DNA from: JBBSDV01 sp038240335
GTDB lineage: Bacteria; Chloroflexota; Dehalococcoidia; DSTF01; JACRBR01
Direction: 5' to 3'
Assembly (NCBI GenBank): GCA_038240335.1
Contig: JBBSDV010000201.1
Coordinates: forward strand, 1-5,238
DNA length: 5,238 nucleotides
Shown piece by piece: positions 4,103-5,238 of the stretch; the stretch's first letter is position 1, and the number at the start of each line of letters is the position of its first letter. A program made the translations under genes and the position numbers. The notes beneath the pieces were generated by a model. It did no database searches, was not told the origin of the DNA, and saw nothing but the letters and a program-made list of their open reading frames with translations.

Positions 4103-5238
4103 ATGACCCAGACGGTACTCTACGGGCCGAACGACACGATCGTCGAAGACGCCGAAGCGACGGTCGATGACCTGTGGCTTCGGCTCGACGATCTCGAACG
4201 CGCAAGCGGCTGGCAACTGAAGCCGGAAGGCGCGTGCCTCGGCGACGTCTGCGTGCCGCTGCCAGCGGCTTCACGCGAGCGCTTCGTTCAGGACGATGCC
4301 GGCGACGTGCGATTCAATCTCGCTGAACTTGCCCGGGTGCTCGACATGCCCGTGCTGCACGATGCCGCGACCAGCACGTGGAGTTTCGGCGAGAGCGTGC
4401 CGGATCGTCGGCAGCGCATGTCGTCGTTCGAGGCGCCCGACTTCGCCCTGCCCGACCTCAGCGGCCGCATCCACAGGCTCTCGGACCAGCGCGGCAAGAA
4501 GGTCTTCATGGTCGCGTGGGCCTCGTGGTGAGGCTGCCGTTTTGAACTGCCGGTCTGGCAGTCGCTGCGGGAAGAACTGAAGGATCAGAACTTCGAAGTC
4601 ATCACCATCGCGCTCGATAGCAGCGGCGCCGACGCGGCGCGCGAGGCGATCGAGCGGGCGAAGCCGACGCACCCGTCCCTGATCGATCAGCGCCACGTCG
4701 TCGCCGACCTCTATCAGATGGTGAACGTCCCGTCGGCCGTTTGGATCGACGAGAACGGCGTTATCGTCCGGCCCGCCGAAACACCAGCCTCGAGCAAGGG
4801 GATGGCCGATATTCTCGGCGTCGGCGAGACGGCGTATCTCGACGCGCTCCGCGACTGGGCGCGCAACGGGGCGGACAGCGCCTACGCGCTCCAGCCCGAC
4901 GAGCGCGCCGAACGTCAACATGCGCCGGATGCCGATGATGCGCTCGCCGCCGCCAACTTCCGGCTCGGCGAATACCTCGTCGAGCGGGGACAGAAGGAGG
5001 CCGCCGCGCCGTACATCGCTGCGGCGCAGCTCCTCCGGCCCGAGAGTTGGACGTATCGGCGTCAGGCGTGGGCAATCTACGACCCTGGCCAAAACGTCGG
5101 TCGCGGCTGGTTCGAGGCCGCCATGTCGACCGGCGACGTGCCGTATTACCCGCCGCCGCAACTCGAGGCTGAGCCAGTCCTCACACCCGCCGAGGCAGCG
5201 GAAAAGCAGCGCGCGCGGTACCGCACCTTGTTCGGCGC
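4103..5238 (+). CDS. ResA/thioredoxin-like selenoprotein with UGA-encoded Sec (WASWUGC), 3' end cut by window edge
   Basis: A probable thiol/selenol redox protein of the TlpA/ResA/AhpC thioredoxin superfamily. The frame is open from 4103 to the right edge (378 residues seen) except for one TGA at 4529-4531, codon 143. That codon falls exactly where the first catalytic Cys belongs: VAWASW, then U143, G144, C145, then RFELPVW, compared with the usual WASWCGPCRxELP. Downstream, the same frame keeps thioredoxin features: FEVITIALDS (154-163), VPSAVWIDENG with the cis-proline P210 (209-219), and a helical TPR-like segment (about 278-315). Upstream, APDFALPDLSG (111-121) begins the redoxin domain. 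The N-terminal part has a second Cys pair, C45 and C50, in GACLGDVCVPL. No signal peptide or membrane segment is seen, so it should be cytosolic, unlike typical ResA. A SECIS-like hairpin follows the TGA. I recall, without lookup, a family described as ResA-like with a WAxxUGC motif, which this fits exactly. A nonsense mutation is the alternative, but less likely. Its redox partner is unknown. Confidence 0.88.
4532..4570 (+). promoter_or_regulatory. Bacterial SECIS-like element directing UGA decoding as selenocysteine
   Basis: Immediately after the TGA, ACTGCC (4546-4551) pairs with GGCAGT (4557-4562) around a 5-nt loop GGTCT (4552-4556). A short lower stem, CCG (4537-4539) with CGG (4568-4570), is possible. 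The loop begins 20 nt after the TGA, within the spacing known for bacterial SECIS elements. It begins with G, as SelB recognition requires. The E. coli fdhF SECIS apical loop also contains GGUCU. The element lies within coding sequence, as bacterial SECIS elements do. Confidence 0.8.

Noticed and set aside
4529..4531. TGA read as a simple nonsense mutation or sequencing error (pseudogene)
   Set aside because: The stop sits exactly at the redox-active position, the frame on both sides looks intact and functional, and a hairpin with SECIS spacing and loop follows. All three by chance is unlikely, but the genome's Sec machinery was not available to confirm.
4271..5161. Long minus-strand open frame (296 codons) opposite the selenoprotein
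   Set aside because: It is antisense to a frame with clear thioredoxin motifs. Its composition (Arg, Asp and Val rich, no domain) is typical of an antisense shadow in high-GC DNA.

Overview
The window is high-GC bacterial DNA with four genes on the minus strand, a divergent intergenic region of 583 bp, and one plus-strand gene that runs off the right edge. No rRNA, tRNA, CRISPR array or insertion sequence was seen. The base composition, the TGA-encoded selenocysteine in a ResA-like redox protein and the inositol-phospholipid-type synthase would suit a high-GC lineage such as Chloroflexota (Sphaerobacter/Thermomicrobia type) or an actinobacterium. That placement is an inference with low certainty.

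Minus strand, right to left. A CDP-alcohol phosphatidyltransferase (2917-3519, probable TTG start) is followed 46 bp later by a multi-pass GT-C-type membrane glycosyltransferase (1347-2870). A class I SAM-dependent methyltransferase (511-1350) overlaps the glycosyltransferase by an ATGA. These three look like one operon for making and decorating a membrane (glyco)lipid. A 17-codon ORF bridges the first two genes with ATGA overlaps at both ends. After about 100 bp comes a universal stress protein gene (1-406) with its own strong ribosome binding site, cut by the left edge.

Intergenic region, 3520-4102. The end nearest the minus-strand operon holds a candidate promoter for it. The middle (3742-3932) holds an 11-bp tandem repeat and then four successive inverted repeats. 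One of these is a 48-nt hairpin with about 20 base pairs. Its G-U pairs form only in plus-strand RNA. This looks like a structured leader or small RNA belonging to the plus-strand gene, but I recognise no known family.

Plus strand, 4103 to the right edge. This is the most notable feature: a cytosolic thioredoxin/ResA-fold protein whose reading frame carries an in-frame TGA (4529-4531) exactly at the first catalytic cysteine, giving W-A-S-W-U-G-C. Thioredoxin-fold coding continues in the same frame for 235 codons. A bacterial SECIS-like hairpin follows the TGA, with a GGUCU apical loop placed 20 nt downstream. I interpret this as a selenoprotein gene. A standard gene caller would wrongly end it at residue 142. 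The organism should therefore have selA, selB, selC and selD elsewhere.
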